Part shown: piece after piece, positions 35,367 through 44,549 of the stretch
Layout of the letters: each line of letters begins with the position of its first letter
How positions within the stretch are numbered: the first letter of the stretch is position 1
Source of the DNA: RGVD01 sp040403075
GTDB taxonomy: Bacteria; Bacteroidota; Bacteroidia; UKL13-3
Length of the DNA: 64,000 nucleotides
NCBI GenBank assembly: GCA_040403075.1
Contig: JBBALJ010000007.1
Span: forward strand, 1 to 64,000
Direction: 5' to 3'
Notes under the pieces: generated by a model
The model's database searches: none
The model's input: only the letters and a program-made list of their open reading frames with translations
What the model was told of the DNA's origin: nothing
Translations under genes and position numbers: made by a program

Positions 35367-35825
35367 TTACAAACTAATTCTAAAAGTAGTCCACTCATCC
35401 ATGGGTTGAGCGCCCATTTTTATATAGAAGTCTATTGCCGTTTTGTTCCAATCCAACACTGACCATTCAACTCTACCACAATCTTGTTCTTTTGCTTTTA
35501 AAATAATTTTTTCAAGCAAGGCCTTGCCATAACCTTTACCCCTATATGATTCTTTTACGTATAGGTCTTCTAAATAAATTCCCGGCTTACCTAAAAAAGT
35601 TGAGAAATTGTAAAAGTATAATGCAAAGCCAATAGGCATATCATTTTCAAATGCTAAAAACACATGTGCAATGGGATTTGAACCAAAAAGATGTTTAGAT
35701 AGCAATTTTGGAGTTGCCACCATTTGAGGCAGAAGCTTCTCATATTCGGCCAACTCAGTTATCAATTGCTGAATGAGCATAACATCAGAATCCTCTGCTT
35801 CTCGAATTATTAAATGTTGTTCCAA
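35367..35825 (-). CDS. GNAT acetyltransferase, diamine/SAT-like
   Basis: The 152-residue protein has a complete GNAT fold: EDLYVKESYRGKGYGKALL at about 87-105 with the acetyl-CoA loop RGKGYG, and the ending VEWSVLDWNKTAIDFYIKMG with a Tyr typical of the spermidine/thialysine acetyltransferase group. A polyamine or related amine substrate is likely but not proven. It starts 2 bases after the stop of the coiled-coil gene, so both form an operon. Distinct from the GNAT at 16701. Confidence 0.88.
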   Translation of the reverse strand: MEQHLIIREAEDSDVMLIQQLITELAEYEKLLPQMVATPKLLSKHLFGSNPIAHVFLAFENDMPIGFALYFYNFSTFLGKPGIYLEDLYVKESYRGKGYGKALLEKIILKAKEQDCGRVEWSVLDWNKTAIDFYIKMGAQPMDEWTTFRISL

Positions 35826-35827
35826 GA

Positions 35828-36721
35828 TTATCTTAATACGTAACTGCTTGAATGAACCAATGTATTTTCAATGAACACTTCAATGGTATAAGTACCACTT
35901 TCTAAAATACGCTCATCGTTTTCGTAATTCAAACAAATATTTTGTTTTTCACCAGTGTAATTGATTTTTTGTGAGGCAGTGGCATCAACCACTTCCCCGT
36001 CCACTGTTTTCAATTCGGCTCTGGTATTCCCCATCAAAGGTTTTCCATTAGGTGCCATTATTCTTAGATACACCATTTTGTCCCCAGTACCACTTACTTT
36101 ATTATCCATCACTGTAAAGCAAGCCTCAATTTTATTGGTCTTTTTAGCTAGAACAGATTCAACAAATTTGCCACTGTTTTTCTTTTTAAATGAAGCAACT
36201 TTCAAATATTCAGCTTTCAGTTGTGAAGCAGTTGTTACCTTTTGCTCCAACATGTTTTTTTGTTGTGTAACATCACCCAAAGCAGTATTTAGCTGAGCAT
36301 TGTCTTCCTTCAATTTTTTGTTTTCAGCCATTAATACATCAATCTTATCTAAGAACTCATCTCGTAATTCTTTTAATTCAGCCAATTCAGCTTTCAATTT
36401 TTTACTTAATTTAGCTGAGTTTTTCTCCTTGGCTATCAAACTGCGTATTTGATTTTCTTTTTCGGCAATTTTGCCATTGGCTTCATTCAACAAAGTGTCC
36501 AAGTTGCCTGCAATACCTCTATATTTTTCCAATTCCATCTCGGTTGAAGCCAGCTCCCTCTCGACATCTATTCTCACAGTAATTAAGCTATCTACCTCAT
36601 TGCTGTATTGAACCACAGTGGTGTTATGGTTATTGAATTGATACACATTGAATCCAACTGAACCAATTAAAAGCAGAAGCAAAAGGAGCATGCTGCTGCG
36701 GTTGTTTTTATTTTCTGACAT
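35828..36721 (-). CDS. Membrane-anchored coiled-coil protein
   Basis: This 297-residue protein has a short cytosolic start, one membrane segment (residues 11-24, LLLLLLLIGSVGFNV), a long coiled coil (about 45-165; heptads with Leu, Lys and Glu) and a beta-rich C-terminal domain (about 175-297). The open frame starts at 36763, but the ATG at 36721 gives the natural MSENKNN start. It resembles uncharacterised Bacteroidota proteins that are sometimes annotated as chromosome-partition-like because of the coiled coil alone; I do not support that role. Divergent from lpxB. Confidence 0.75.
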   Translation of the reverse strand: MSENKNNRSSMLLLLLLLIGSVGFNVYQFNNHNTTVVQYSNEVDSLITVRIDVERELASTEMELEKYRGIAGNLDTLLNEANGKIAEKENQIRSLIAKEKNSAKLSKKLKAELAELKELRDEFLDKIDVLMAENKKLKEDNAQLNTALGDVTQQKNMLEQKVTTASQLKAEYLKVASFKKKNSGKFVESVLAKKTNKIEACFTVMDNKVSGTGDKMVYLRIMAPNGKPLMGNTRAELKTVDGEVVDATASQKINYTGEKQNICLNYENDERILESGTYTIEVFIENTLVHSSSYVLR

Positions 36722-36821
36722 AATGTTTGAAATTAATATTGCAAAGTAAATAGCTTCAAGCAATTAAAAACTATCTAGTTATGAACAAAACGTAAATTAT
36801 TACTTTTACATTGCAGCCGAA

Positions 36822-37934
36822 ATGAAATATTTTATAGTAGCAGGTGAGGCAAGTGGCGATTTGCATGGTGCCAACCTGATAAAATCGATAAAACAAAAAG
36901 ATCATTCAGCCCAATTTAGTTTCTGGGGTGGAGATAAAATGGCAAGTCAAGCACAAGGGCTTTTAATGCATTATAATAATGTAAGCATTATGGGTTTTGT
37001 TGAGGTATTAATGAATCTGCGAAGCATTTTTGCCAACATGGATTTGTGTAAAAAGCAAATAATCTCTTTTGCACCTGACGTGGTGATTTTGATAGACTAC
37101 CCTGGCTTTAATTTGCGCATTGCAGAGTATTGTAAAGATAAAGGAATCAAGGTTGTATACTATATATCCCCAAAAGTTTGGGCTTGGAAAGAAAATAGAG
37201 CCAAGAAACTAGAAAAATATGTAGATCTTTTATTATTAATTTTTCCATTTGAGGTAGATTATTTCAAAAAGTGGAAGGTAAAAACGGCTTATGTTGGCAA
37301 TCCTTTGATGGATGAAATTCACCAATTCAGTCCTAATCCTACTTTTAGAAAACAAAATCAATTAAGTGAAAAACCGATTATTGCTCTTCTGCCAGGAAGT
37401 AGAAAACAAGAGATAAAAACCACCTTACCATTAATGATAAAATTGGCTCAATCATACTCAGATTACCAATTTCTAGTGGCTGGAGCGCCATCCATTTCAA
37501 AAGATTTTTATGCGGCCTATGAAAATGAAAATGAAAATGAAAATGTTAAAATAATTTATAACCAAACATATGATATTTTAAGTCAATCTACTGCTGCTAT
37601 TGTTTGTAGCGGCACTGCGACACTTGAAACTGCTTTATTCAACATACCTCAAGTATGCGCTTATGTTGCACATCCCGTTTCTTATATGATTGCAAAAATG
37701 TTGGTTAAGATAAAGTTCATTTCATTGGTAAATCTCAACTTAGATAGAGAAGTCATTTGCGAATTAATTCAAGATGATTTCAACGAAAATAGACTAAAAT
37801 TGGAATTTGTAGCCGTCATGCCTAATGGAAACAAAAGAGAAATTCTTTTAAAAGATTACGCATCACTTAGAGATTTATTTGGAGTTGGAGCAAGTAATAA
37901 TGCAGCCTCCGAAATTCTGAAATTGCTTATTTAA
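36822..37934 (+). CDS. lpxB: Lipid-A-disaccharide synthase LpxB
   Basis: LpxB joins UDP-2,3-diacylglucosamine and lipid X to the lipid A disaccharide at the inner membrane. The 370-residue protein has FIVAGEASGDLHGANLI at the start, DVVILIDYPGFNLRIA near 85, YYISPKVWAWKENR near 110 and LLPGSRKQEI near 188, all typical of this GT19 enzyme. A run of four GAAAAT hexamers encodes a NENENEN patch near residue 235, an uncommon local insertion. It is monocistronic, and the next gene is pyrC 102 bases away. Shows the organism makes LPS-type lipid A. Confidence 0.96.
   Translation: MKYFIVAGEASGDLHGANLIKSIKQKDHSAQFSFWGGDKMASQAQGLLMHYNNVSIMGFVEVLMNLRSIFANMDLCKKQIISFAPDVVILIDYPGFNLRIAEYCKDKGIKVVYYISPKVWAWKENRAKKLEKYVDLLLLIFPFEVDYFKKWKVKTAYVGNPLMDEIHQFSPNPTFRKQNQLSEKPIIALLPGSRKQEIKTTLPLMIKLAQSYSDYQFLVAGAPSISKDFYAAYENENENENVKIIYNQTYDILSQSTAAIVCSGTATLETALFNIPQVCAYVAHPVSYMIAKMLVKIKFISLVNLNLDREVICELIQDDFNENRLKLEFVAVMPNGNKREILLKDYASLRDLFGVGASNNAASEILKLLI
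37521..37544 (+). repeat. Hexanucleotide repeat (GAAAAT)x4 in lpxB
   Basis: Four perfect tandem GAAAAT units code for alternating Glu-Asn. Copy-number change by slippage would keep the lpxB frame. Confidence 0.9.
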
Positions 37935-38036
37935 TTCTAAACAACTAAATTTAGTTAATCATAGATTTTTGTTTAGATTAAGTCAAACTTTTACTCACTA
38001 ATTATTTATGTTCGCAAAAGAATTTTGTAAATACAT

Positions 38037-39374
38037 ATGTCTACTATTTTAATTAAAAATGCTTTGCTTGTCAATGAAGGAAAAACCTATCATGCTGATG
38101 TGCTTATAAAAGATAATCTTATCGAAAAAATTGACACAAATGGCATAGCCATTCATGCTGATAAAGTTATTGATGCCTATGGAATGTATATGCTGCCTGG
38201 TATTATTGACGATCAAGTTCATTTTCGTGAGCCAGGTCTAACCCATAAAGGAGAAATATACACTGAGGCCAAGGCAGCAGTGGCAGGCGGAATTACCAGT
38301 TATATGGAAATGCCAAATACGAGTCCTAGCGCAACTACAATTGAATTACTTGAACAAAAATACAGCCGCGCTTCTGAATGCTCCTTGGCAAACTATTCTT
38401 TTTTTATGGGCACCACCAATACAAATTTGGATGAATTACTAAAAGTGGATGAAACAAAAGTTTGTGGTGTGAAAATATTCATGGGTTCTTCAACAGGAGA
38501 TATGTTGGTTGACAATCCTGAATCATTAGATGCAATTTTTAAAAATGTAAAGACTTTGATCGCTACCCATTGCGAAGATGACCCCATGATTAAAGCCAAT
38601 GCAGAAAGAATTAAGCAAGAATTTGGAGAGGGTATTTCAGCTGAGTTTCATCCTAAAATAAGAACTACTGAAGCTTGTTTTGCCTCTTCCTCTTTTGCCG
38701 TTGAATTGGCGAAAAAACACAACACCCGTTTACATATTTTGCACATCAGCACAGCAAAGGAATTAGAACTTTTTAGAAACGATATACCACTAAGTCAAAA
38801 GCGCATCACTGCCGAGGCATGTGTTCATCATCTTTGGTTTAGTGATGCAGATTATGCAGAAAAAGGTAATTCTATCAAATGGAACCCAGCAGTAAAAACA
38901 TCAGAAGATAGAGATGCTATTTTTAATGCAGTATTAGACGGCAGAATAGATGTAATTGCAACCGATCATGCCCCTCATACCATTGAAGAGAAAGATAATA
39001 CGTATTTGAAAGCCCCATCAGGTGGACCACTGGTGCAACACTCTTTAAATGCTATGCTCGAGTTTCATAAACAAGGTAAAATTAGTCTTGAAACCATTGT
39101 AAAAATGATGAGTCATAATGTGGCTGAGATGTTTGAGATAGATCGCAGAGGATTTATTAGAGAAGGATACTTTGCCGATTTGGTTTTGGTTGACCTGAAC
39201 CAAAGCTATACCGTTAGCAAAGAAAATATTTTATACAAATGCGCTTGGAGTCCATTCGAAGGCCAAATATTCCACTCTATCGTTCGACATACTTTTGTTA
39301 ATGGAAACCATGTATACAACAATGGTTCTTTTGATGAAAGTAGTAAAGGTATGAGATTGAGGTTTAATAGGTAA
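38037..39374 (+). CDS. pyrC: Dihydroorotase (class I type)
   Basis: This enzyme closes carbamoyl aspartate to dihydroorotate in pyrimidine synthesis. The 445-residue amidohydrolase has IIDDQVHFREPGLTHKGE at 57-74, lysine for carbamylation at about 146 (GVKIFMGSSTG), IATHCE at 175-180, HILHIS, and ATDHAPH near 310. In most family members the first motif is DxHxH; here Gln60 replaces the first His. By memory the Porphyromonas gingivalis homologue has the same DDQVHF, so this is a lineage trait and not a defect. Single gene, with no other pyr gene nearby. Confidence 0.94.
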   Translation: MSTILIKNALLVNEGKTYHADVLIKDNLIEKIDTNGIAIHADKVIDAYGMYMLPGIIDDQVHFREPGLTHKGEIYTEAKAAVAGGITSYMEMPNTSPSATTIELLEQKYSRASECSLANYSFFMGTTNTNLDELLKVDETKVCGVKIFMGSSTGDMLVDNPESLDAIFKNVKTLIATHCEDDPMIKANAERIKQEFGEGISAEFHPKIRTTEACFASSSFAVELAKKHNTRLHILHISTAKELELFRNDIPLSQKRITAEACVHHLWFSDADYAEKGNSIKWNPAVKTSEDRDAIFNAVLDGRIDVIATDHAPHTIEEKDNTYLKAPSGGPLVQHSLNAMLEFHKQGKISLETIVKMMSHNVAEMFEIDRRGFIREGYFADLVLVDLNQSYTVSKENILYKCAWSPFEGQIFHSIVRHTFVNGNHVYNNGSFDESSKGMRLRFNR

Positions 39375-39393
39375 GATAATTGTAAGTTTAAAA

Positions 39394-40323
39394 CTACAAT
39401 CTAATCCTCCACTTTGGAGTATATACTAAACTGTCTGAAATGAGATCTTGTTTACTTAAGATAATTTCATTCTTATTGTCTTTTACCATCCCGTATTCAA
39501 AATCATTTAACAATTCTTCATACAAACATTGATCGTATTTATTAAAAACTAAAAGACTAGATAAACCGCTAATAGGCCTCATCAAAGCCAAAATAACAAG
39601 ATACTTCTCCCCTTTTTTAGATTTCAATATACTTGCTTTGACATCTGAAATATTATCCGTTGAGAGTCTGTGGGTGTAAAATTGACTACTACCTGTTTGG
39701 CGGATAGTAATGGTATTCACCCCATCCGAAAATACGTCCAAAGTATCTCTAATATCAAAAGCCATGCAATCTTTAAATGATGAGAGTTTGATTTTTTGAG
39801 ATTCAATTAGCTCCTCTTTGATTAAACCCATTTCATTTCGAACTACGCCACTTGTTTTGGATTTCTTCTTGTGATTATCAAATAAATTCAAGCTTTCATA
39901 AAATGGTTTAACCATGATAATTGAAAACAATAAAACTAGACTAAAAAGCAATGAAATATTAATAAATCTAATTTGGTGTAATGGGTTAATTCTAAGTGAT
40001 AACCAATAAAAAATATACCCTATGAAAGCTCCTGTTGCACCGCAAACAGTCGCATACAATAATAGGTTTAATATAATTGGAAATGGTATTTCATCTAATT
40101 TATTTATTGCTGCTGCAATAGCATCTTGCCATAAATAACCCAATGAGCCAAAAAGAAAAAAGAATAGGAAAAACATGTATTGACTATATGTTTTCACTTT
40201 CGGTTTTTTTCTAAAATTATTACTAAAGATAATTAGAAAAATAAAAAATATGAAGATCGAGGTGCTTAAAAGCAGATAGTTTAAACAGCCTAAACACAAA
40301 AAGAAAAATGACTTATAATCCAT
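39394..40323 (-). CDS. Polytopic membrane protein of unknown function
   Basis: The 309-residue product has about five membrane segments in its first 155 residues (SFFFLCLGCLNYLLLST, then segments near 45, 85, 110 and 130) and a soluble C-terminal half of mostly strands, ending LVYTPKWRIRL. The ATG at 40323 is preferred over a TTG four codons upstream. It lies convergent with pyrC and divergent from the 40450 gene. Not recognised as any transporter family. Confidence 0.7.
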   Translation of the reverse strand: MDYKSFFFLCLGCLNYLLLSTSIFIFFIFLIIFSNNFRKKPKVKTYSQYMFFLFFFLFGSLGYLWQDAIAAAINKLDEIPFPIILNLLLYATVCGATGAFIGYIFYWLSLRINPLHQIRFINISLLFSLVLLFSIIMVKPFYESLNLFDNHKKKSKTSGVVRNEMGLIKEELIESQKIKLSSFKDCMAFDIRDTLDVFSDGVNTITIRQTGSSQFYTHRLSTDNISDVKASILKSKKGEKYLVILALMRPISGLSSLLVFNKYDQCLYEELLNDFEYGMVKDNKNEIILSKQDLISDSLVYTPKWRIRL

Positions 40324-40449
40324 TATCAATTGCAAATCCGAGTATTTTTTAGACTCACGAAATAAACATCTTTACGCTATTCTTCAACCATTCACAGAAA
40401 ATAATCAAGTGATTTTAGAAAATTGAAGCTAAGTGATTATTTTTGACCT

Positions 40450-40971
40450 ATGAAAAATCTATTGCTAATTCTCGCACTTTTAAATATTACCTGGCTATCA
40501 GCTCAAATTAAAACACCTAATAAAGAAAAAGTTACCCCTGAAAAAAAAACTTTTAAAGTAAACGAGGTTAGTTCGATTAAACTAAACCAAACCGATAATA
40601 TTTATTTTGATTATGATGTTATTAAAGGAAATAAATTGGTTTTCGATTACAACTTTAAAGCAAAGGATAGAGAAAGCATGGCTGATGACGAATATAGGGA
40701 ACGCATTGTATTTCAATTGAAAAACAAAACGAAATCATTTGTTCTAACAGGAGATTCGCTTATATCGGCCAAGGCATATTATACTAGAAGCTGCTTTTGC
40801 CTAGATAGAGGAAACTACAAAATAAATGGTGGTAGCATAAAAGGAAAGTTAGTTAAGGCCAAAACATGGAAAGTAGATATGGATTTAGTTATTACCCCTT
40901 CTCCAGAGCGCGGTGGAGAGCCCTTTACTGTTAAAGTATCGGGTACTTACAAAGTATCGAATACTAAATAA
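40450..40971 (+). CDS. Secreted protein of unknown function
   Basis: This 173-residue protein has a signal peptide (to about LSAQ, residue 19) and a basic, strand-rich body, with a Cys pair in RSCFCLDRGNY near 118. No lipobox. A TATTTTTG box at 40438-40445, with TTTA 20 bases before it, could be its promoter, putting the start of transcription almost at the ATG. It ends 6 bases before rnhA, so the two are probably one transcript. Family unknown. Confidence 0.7.
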   Translation: MKNLLLILALLNITWLSAQIKTPNKEKVTPEKKTFKVNEVSSIKLNQTDNIYFDYDVIKGNKLVFDYNFKAKDRESMADDEYRERIVFQLKNKTKSFVLTGDSLISAKAYYTRSCFCLDRGNYKINGGSIKGKLVKAKTWKVDMDLVITPSPERGGEPFTVKVSGTYKVSNTK

Positions 40972-40977
40972 TACATT

Positions 40978-41448
40978 TTGAAGGTTGATATTTTCACAGA
41001 TGGTTCAGCTAGAGGAAATCCTGGACCAGGAGGCTATGGTATCGTTATGATTAGTGGCAAACATAGAAAAGAACTTGCACAAGGATATAGGCACACCACT
41101 AACAATAGGATGGAATTGCTAGCTGTAATTGTTGCAATCGAACAATTGAAACTAACTAATATGGATGTTACCATTCACACGGATAGCAAATACGTATGCG
41201 AAGCTGTTGAAAAAAAATGGGTATTCGGTTGGCAAGCAAAAGGATTTAAGGATAAAAAAAATCCAGACCTTTGGAGGAAATTTTTAGCGCTATATAAACT
41301 TCACAAGATTAATTTCAAATGGATTAAAGGACATGCTGGTCATACTGAAAATGAAAGATGTGATCAATTAGCCACCCAAGCTGCTGATGGTGGAAATCTA
41401 TGGATAGACACTGAGTATGAAAACCAATCTCGTCAAGATCTTATTTAA
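40978..41448 (+). CDS. rnhA: Ribonuclease HI
   Basis: RNase HI cuts the RNA strand of RNA-DNA hybrids, removing R-loops and primers. The 156-residue protein keeps the catalytic set Asp8 (FTDGSARGNPGPGG), Glu46 (NNRMELLAV), Asp69 (HTDSKY), Asp129 and the His122 loop (GHAGHTENERCDQLA). The start codon is TTG at 40978; no ATG fits the family N-terminus. Length is normal for the E. coli type. It follows the secreted-protein gene by 6 bases. Confidence 0.96.
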   Translation: MKVDIFTDGSARGNPGPGGYGIVMISGKHRKELAQGYRHTTNNRMELLAVIVAIEQLKLTNMDVTIHTDSKYVCEAVEKKWVFGWQAKGFKDKKNPDLWRKFLALYKLHKINFKWIKGHAGHTENERCDQLATQAADGGNLWIDTEYENQSRQDLI

Positions 41449-41545
41449 CTTGATTAAAATCACTCTTAATAATTTCTTAAAAGACGTTTTGTGACATTGT
41501 TTGCATGCATGTCTTGGTAAATTCGAGACCTAGTTATTATTTCCC

Positions 41546-42580
41546 ATGAAATCAATTTTTAATAAAAATTATTCGCTTTTTATTGTGGTTATTTTACTTG
41601 GCATCTCAAATGCATCCACCTTCATAATTACAAAAAAATTCGACAAATCAAATAATGCAAAGGCAAATAGACAAAGCTTTAATCAAATTCAAACTAATGC
41701 ATGTACCTATAAAGTTAGGAGACTGGGTGGATTGCAATATATAAAACCGCTTTTATTTGTAGACAATCTATGTCAAGGAGATAAACTTATGCCTCTAAAA
41801 AGCAGTTTAAATATTTTGTTTGATAATTTCAAGAAAAGTGGAGTGCTTAATTCAGCCTCATTTTATATGAAAGATTACTCAAATAATGATTGGATGGCTA
41901 TAAATGAAGATGAGAAATATTCACCAGGTTCATTATTAAAAGTTCCTCAATTGATTACTTTCCTTAAGATGAATGAGGAAAATCCTGGCATTCTTAATAA
42001 AAAGATTCCATATGTAAATACATTGATTACAGATAAGAAACCCATATACACTTCCAAATCAATAAAACCAGGTCATAGCTACACCATAAGGGAATTACTA
42101 GTTTATATGATTCAATATTCTGATAACAATGCAACCATGCTATTAAATGGAATAATCGATATTAAGACCTTTAAAAAAGTTTTCACGGATTTGGGCTTAA
42201 TTGAACCTGATTGGTATGCCAAAAGTTACCCCATTTCCGCTAACGAATACTCGATTTTTTTAAGGGCATTATTCAATGCTGGCTATCTAAACATAAAAGA
42301 CTCAGAGTTTGCTGTAGGATTGCTTACTAAATCTGACTTTAAAAATGGCATAGTAAACGGTTTACCTTCTAATGTTCAACTTGCTCATAAATTTGGAGAA
42401 TCAGGAGATGCTGATGAAAAGCAGTTACATGAATCAGCTATAATATATCTAAATAATAATCCGATACTAATCACCATTATGACCAAAGGGAAGGATATGA
42501 AAAAACTTCCTCAGGTTTTAAAGGAAGCATCCAATTTAGTATATAACCAAATGCAAAGTATACAAACAACATCGAATTAA
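41546..42580 (+). CDS. Class A beta-lactamase-like serine hydrolase
   Basis: The 344-residue product has an N-terminal membrane/signal segment (residues 8-25) and a beta-lactamase2-type domain from about 105. Motifs: SxxK as Ser129-Leu-Leu-Lys132 (SPGSLLK), SDN at 192-194 (YSDNNA), and HKFG at 281-284 in place of KTG/KSG. The third motif differs from true class A enzymes, so a peptidoglycan or other hydrolase role is as likely as antibiotic resistance. An unusual extra N-terminal stretch (about 45-100) with two Cys precedes the domain. Monocistronic. Confidence 0.85.
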   Translation: MKSIFNKNYSLFIVVILLGISNASTFIITKKFDKSNNAKANRQSFNQIQTNACTYKVRRLGGLQYIKPLLFVDNLCQGDKLMPLKSSLNILFDNFKKSGVLNSASFYMKDYSNNDWMAINEDEKYSPGSLLKVPQLITFLKMNEENPGILNKKIPYVNTLITDKKPIYTSKSIKPGHSYTIRELLVYMIQYSDNNATMLLNGIIDIKTFKKVFTDLGLIEPDWYAKSYPISANEYSIFLRALFNAGYLNIKDSEFAVGLLTKSDFKNGIVNGLPSNVQLAHKFGESGDADEKQLHESAIIYLNNNPILITIMTKGKDMKKLPQVLKEASNLVYNQMQSIQTTSN

Positions 42581-42594
42581 GAATTACCACTTTA

Positions 42595-42624
42595 TTTGAT
42601 TAATAATTATTTGTATTATTTTTG
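42595..42624 (+). promoter_or_regulatory. Predicted Bacteroidota-type promoter
   Basis: TTTG (42595-42598), an 18-base spacer, then TATTTTTG (42617-42624) fits TTTG-N17-19-TAnnTTTG on the plus strand. It lies 19 bases before the ATG of the outer-membrane protein gene at 42644. Confidence 0.65.
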
Positions 42625-42643
42625 ACTTATATTTATTAAAAAT

Positions 42644-43255
42644 ATGAAACCATTAAAATTAGGCGTACTACTTTCGATAATTGTAATTACTAATAATCTT
42701 TCTTTTTCACAAACTAACAAATATGATGTTGCTCCAAAAAGTCCATCATTTTATTTCGGATTGGGAACTGGTATAAATGTAAATACGGGATTATTAGGAA
42801 TTAAATTAGGAGCAAGATTAAACGAATTCAGTTTAATTGAGGCCTCAGCTGGCATAGGGTCATGGGGCAATAAAATTGGGTTAGGAATAGTATTAAATGC
42901 TAAAAATTCGACTTCCTGGTGTCCTGTAATAAGCATTTCAAGAGCAACTGGAATAGATAAATTTTCAACTAATTTTGAAATGAAAAATTCCTATGGTGCC
43001 ACCTATAAAAGAGATGTAGATGTCACCTTAAATCCTGCTACTTTATTTAATATTAGTATGCAACGACAATGGGTAAGACCTAAAGGAAATAGAATTGTTT
43101 TAGAATTAGGGTATTCGATTTTAATTGCTGGTAGTGAATATTCAGTTGCTTTAAATCAAGGTGAAAAATTATCTGATATAAGCGAAAGAGCTATGAATAC
43201 TTTAAAGCCAGGTGGTATTATGATAGGATTTTCTTATAATTTTGGTATTAATTAG
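42644..43255 (+). CDS. Putative outer-membrane protein (porin family-like)
   Basis: This 203-residue protein has a signal peptide (to about FSQ, residue 23) and about eight amphipathic strands (FYFGLGTGINVNTGLLGIKL, IEASAGIGSWGNKIGLGIVL, and a last strand GGIMIGFSYNFGIN). The ending with an Asn after a Phe-Gly-Ile strand is not the classical terminal Phe, but the pattern fits a small barrel. It has its own strong promoter. Function unknown. Confidence 0.7.
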   Translation: MKPLKLGVLLSIIVITNNLSFSQTNKYDVAPKSPSFYFGLGTGINVNTGLLGIKLGARLNEFSLIEASAGIGSWGNKIGLGIVLNAKNSTSWCPVISISRATGIDKFSTNFEMKNSYGATYKRDVDVTLNPATLFNISMQRQWVRPKGNRIVLELGYSILIAGSEYSVALNQGEKLSDISERAMNTLKPGGIMIGFSYNFGIN

Positions 43256-43364
43256 ATCTAAAGTTCAACTTATTATTAATTCTAATCTCCATTTTTCGAT
43301 TCACAATTATTTCTTTTTTATTCCTAAAAGTTAGACTTATTTCGTGAAGAGTAATTAATTTAAA

Positions 43365-44519
43365 ATGTACGCAACTATTTCCGACTTATTATTAGATTTA
43401 TTTGGTATCAATATACCATTACCCATACAAACCTTCGGCTTTTTTCTAGGCTTATCATTCTTTGGTGCTTTTTGGGCTACCCAGTCAGAATTAAAACGTA
43501 AAGAAGCTAATGGACTAATTAGCTCTTCTGTTAAAAAAATAAAATTAAATGAGCCTATTAGCTCGGTTGATTTCATAACTACAACCATTATTTCAGCATT
43601 TGTAGGCTTCAAGTTTTTTGAAATGGTTTTAGATTATGATGCTTTGGTTCAAAACCCTCAATTGTTTCTTTTATCAGCCAAAGGCAGTTGGTTTGGGGCT
43701 TTAGTTGGTGGTGCCTATGGATATTATACTAAATATAAAGAAGCTGAGAAAATTAAAGGAAAAGAAATCGAAGAAAAAAATATAACAATTCACCCTTATC
43801 AGCACATGGGAAACATTTTAGCTATTGCTGGAATTGTTGGAATAATTGGTGCCAAAATATTCCATAACTTAGAAAACCTTGACGAATTTGCTCTTGATCC
43901 TTGGGGCAGCCTAATTTCATTTAGTGGTTTAACTTTTTATGGTGGACTAATTATGGCTGCGATAGCCGTTTTAGTTTATACAAGCAAAAACAATATTCCT
44001 CCATTGCACATGATAGATGCTGCGGCACCAGGATTAATGTTGGCTTATGGAGTTGGCAGACTAGGTTGTCATTTAAGCGGTGATGGCGACTGGGGAATTG
44101 ATAATCTTTCAGGAAAACCAAAATGGATGAGCAACTTACCAGATTGGCTTTGGTCATATAAATACCCTCATAATGTTTTAAATGAAGGTATACCTATTCA
44201 AAATTGCATGGGTAATCATTGCAGTGAATTACCAAATTTTGTATATCCTACACCATTATATGAAGCTATAATCTGTATTTTTTTATTCGTGGTTTTATGG
44301 CAAATGAGAAAGCAATTTAGCTCACCTGGTTTATTATTTGGAGTATACCTCATTCTTAATGGAACTGAAAGATTTATGATTGAAAAAATCAGAATCAATA
44401 CTACTTATAATATTTTTAATCATGCAATAACCCAAGCCGAATTGATTTCGTCAGCCTTAATATTGTTGGGATTGCTTTTAGTTTATGTTAGCAAATCAGG
44501 CAAACTGCAAAAAACATAA
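43365..44519 (+). CDS. lgt: Prolipoprotein diacylglyceryl transferase
   Basis: Lgt adds diacylglycerol to the lipobox Cys of prolipoproteins, the first step for the many lipoproteins in this window. The 384-residue membrane protein has seven or so spans, the signature GVGRLGCHLSGDGDWG near residues 228-243, and the C-terminal NGTERFMIEKIR. It is longer than the E. coli enzyme (291), with extra sequence between spans near 45-70 and 130-145. Similar long forms occur in Bacteroidota. It leads a small operon with the DUF4294 gene. Confidence 0.95.
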   Translation: MYATISDLLLDLFGINIPLPIQTFGFFLGLSFFGAFWATQSELKRKEANGLISSSVKKIKLNEPISSVDFITTTIISAFVGFKFFEMVLDYDALVQNPQLFLLSAKGSWFGALVGGAYGYYTKYKEAEKIKGKEIEEKNITIHPYQHMGNILAIAGIVGIIGAKIFHNLENLDEFALDPWGSLISFSGLTFYGGLIMAAIAVLVYTSKNNIPPLHMIDAAAPGLMLAYGVGRLGCHLSGDGDWGIDNLSGKPKWMSNLPDWLWSYKYPHNVLNEGIPIQNCMGNHCSELPNFVYPTPLYEAIICIFLFVVLWQMRKQFSSPGLLFGVYLILNGTERFMIEKIRINTTYNIFNHAITQAELISSALILLGLLLVYVSKSGKLQKT

Positions 44520-44549
44520 TTCTGGCATCATATTTTCGTTATTTAAAGA

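Noticed and set aside
41546..42580. Reading the serine hydrolase as a resistance beta-lactamase
   Set aside because: The third motif is HKFG rather than KTG/KSG, and the class A Glu166 region is not clear; kept as beta-lactamase-like.
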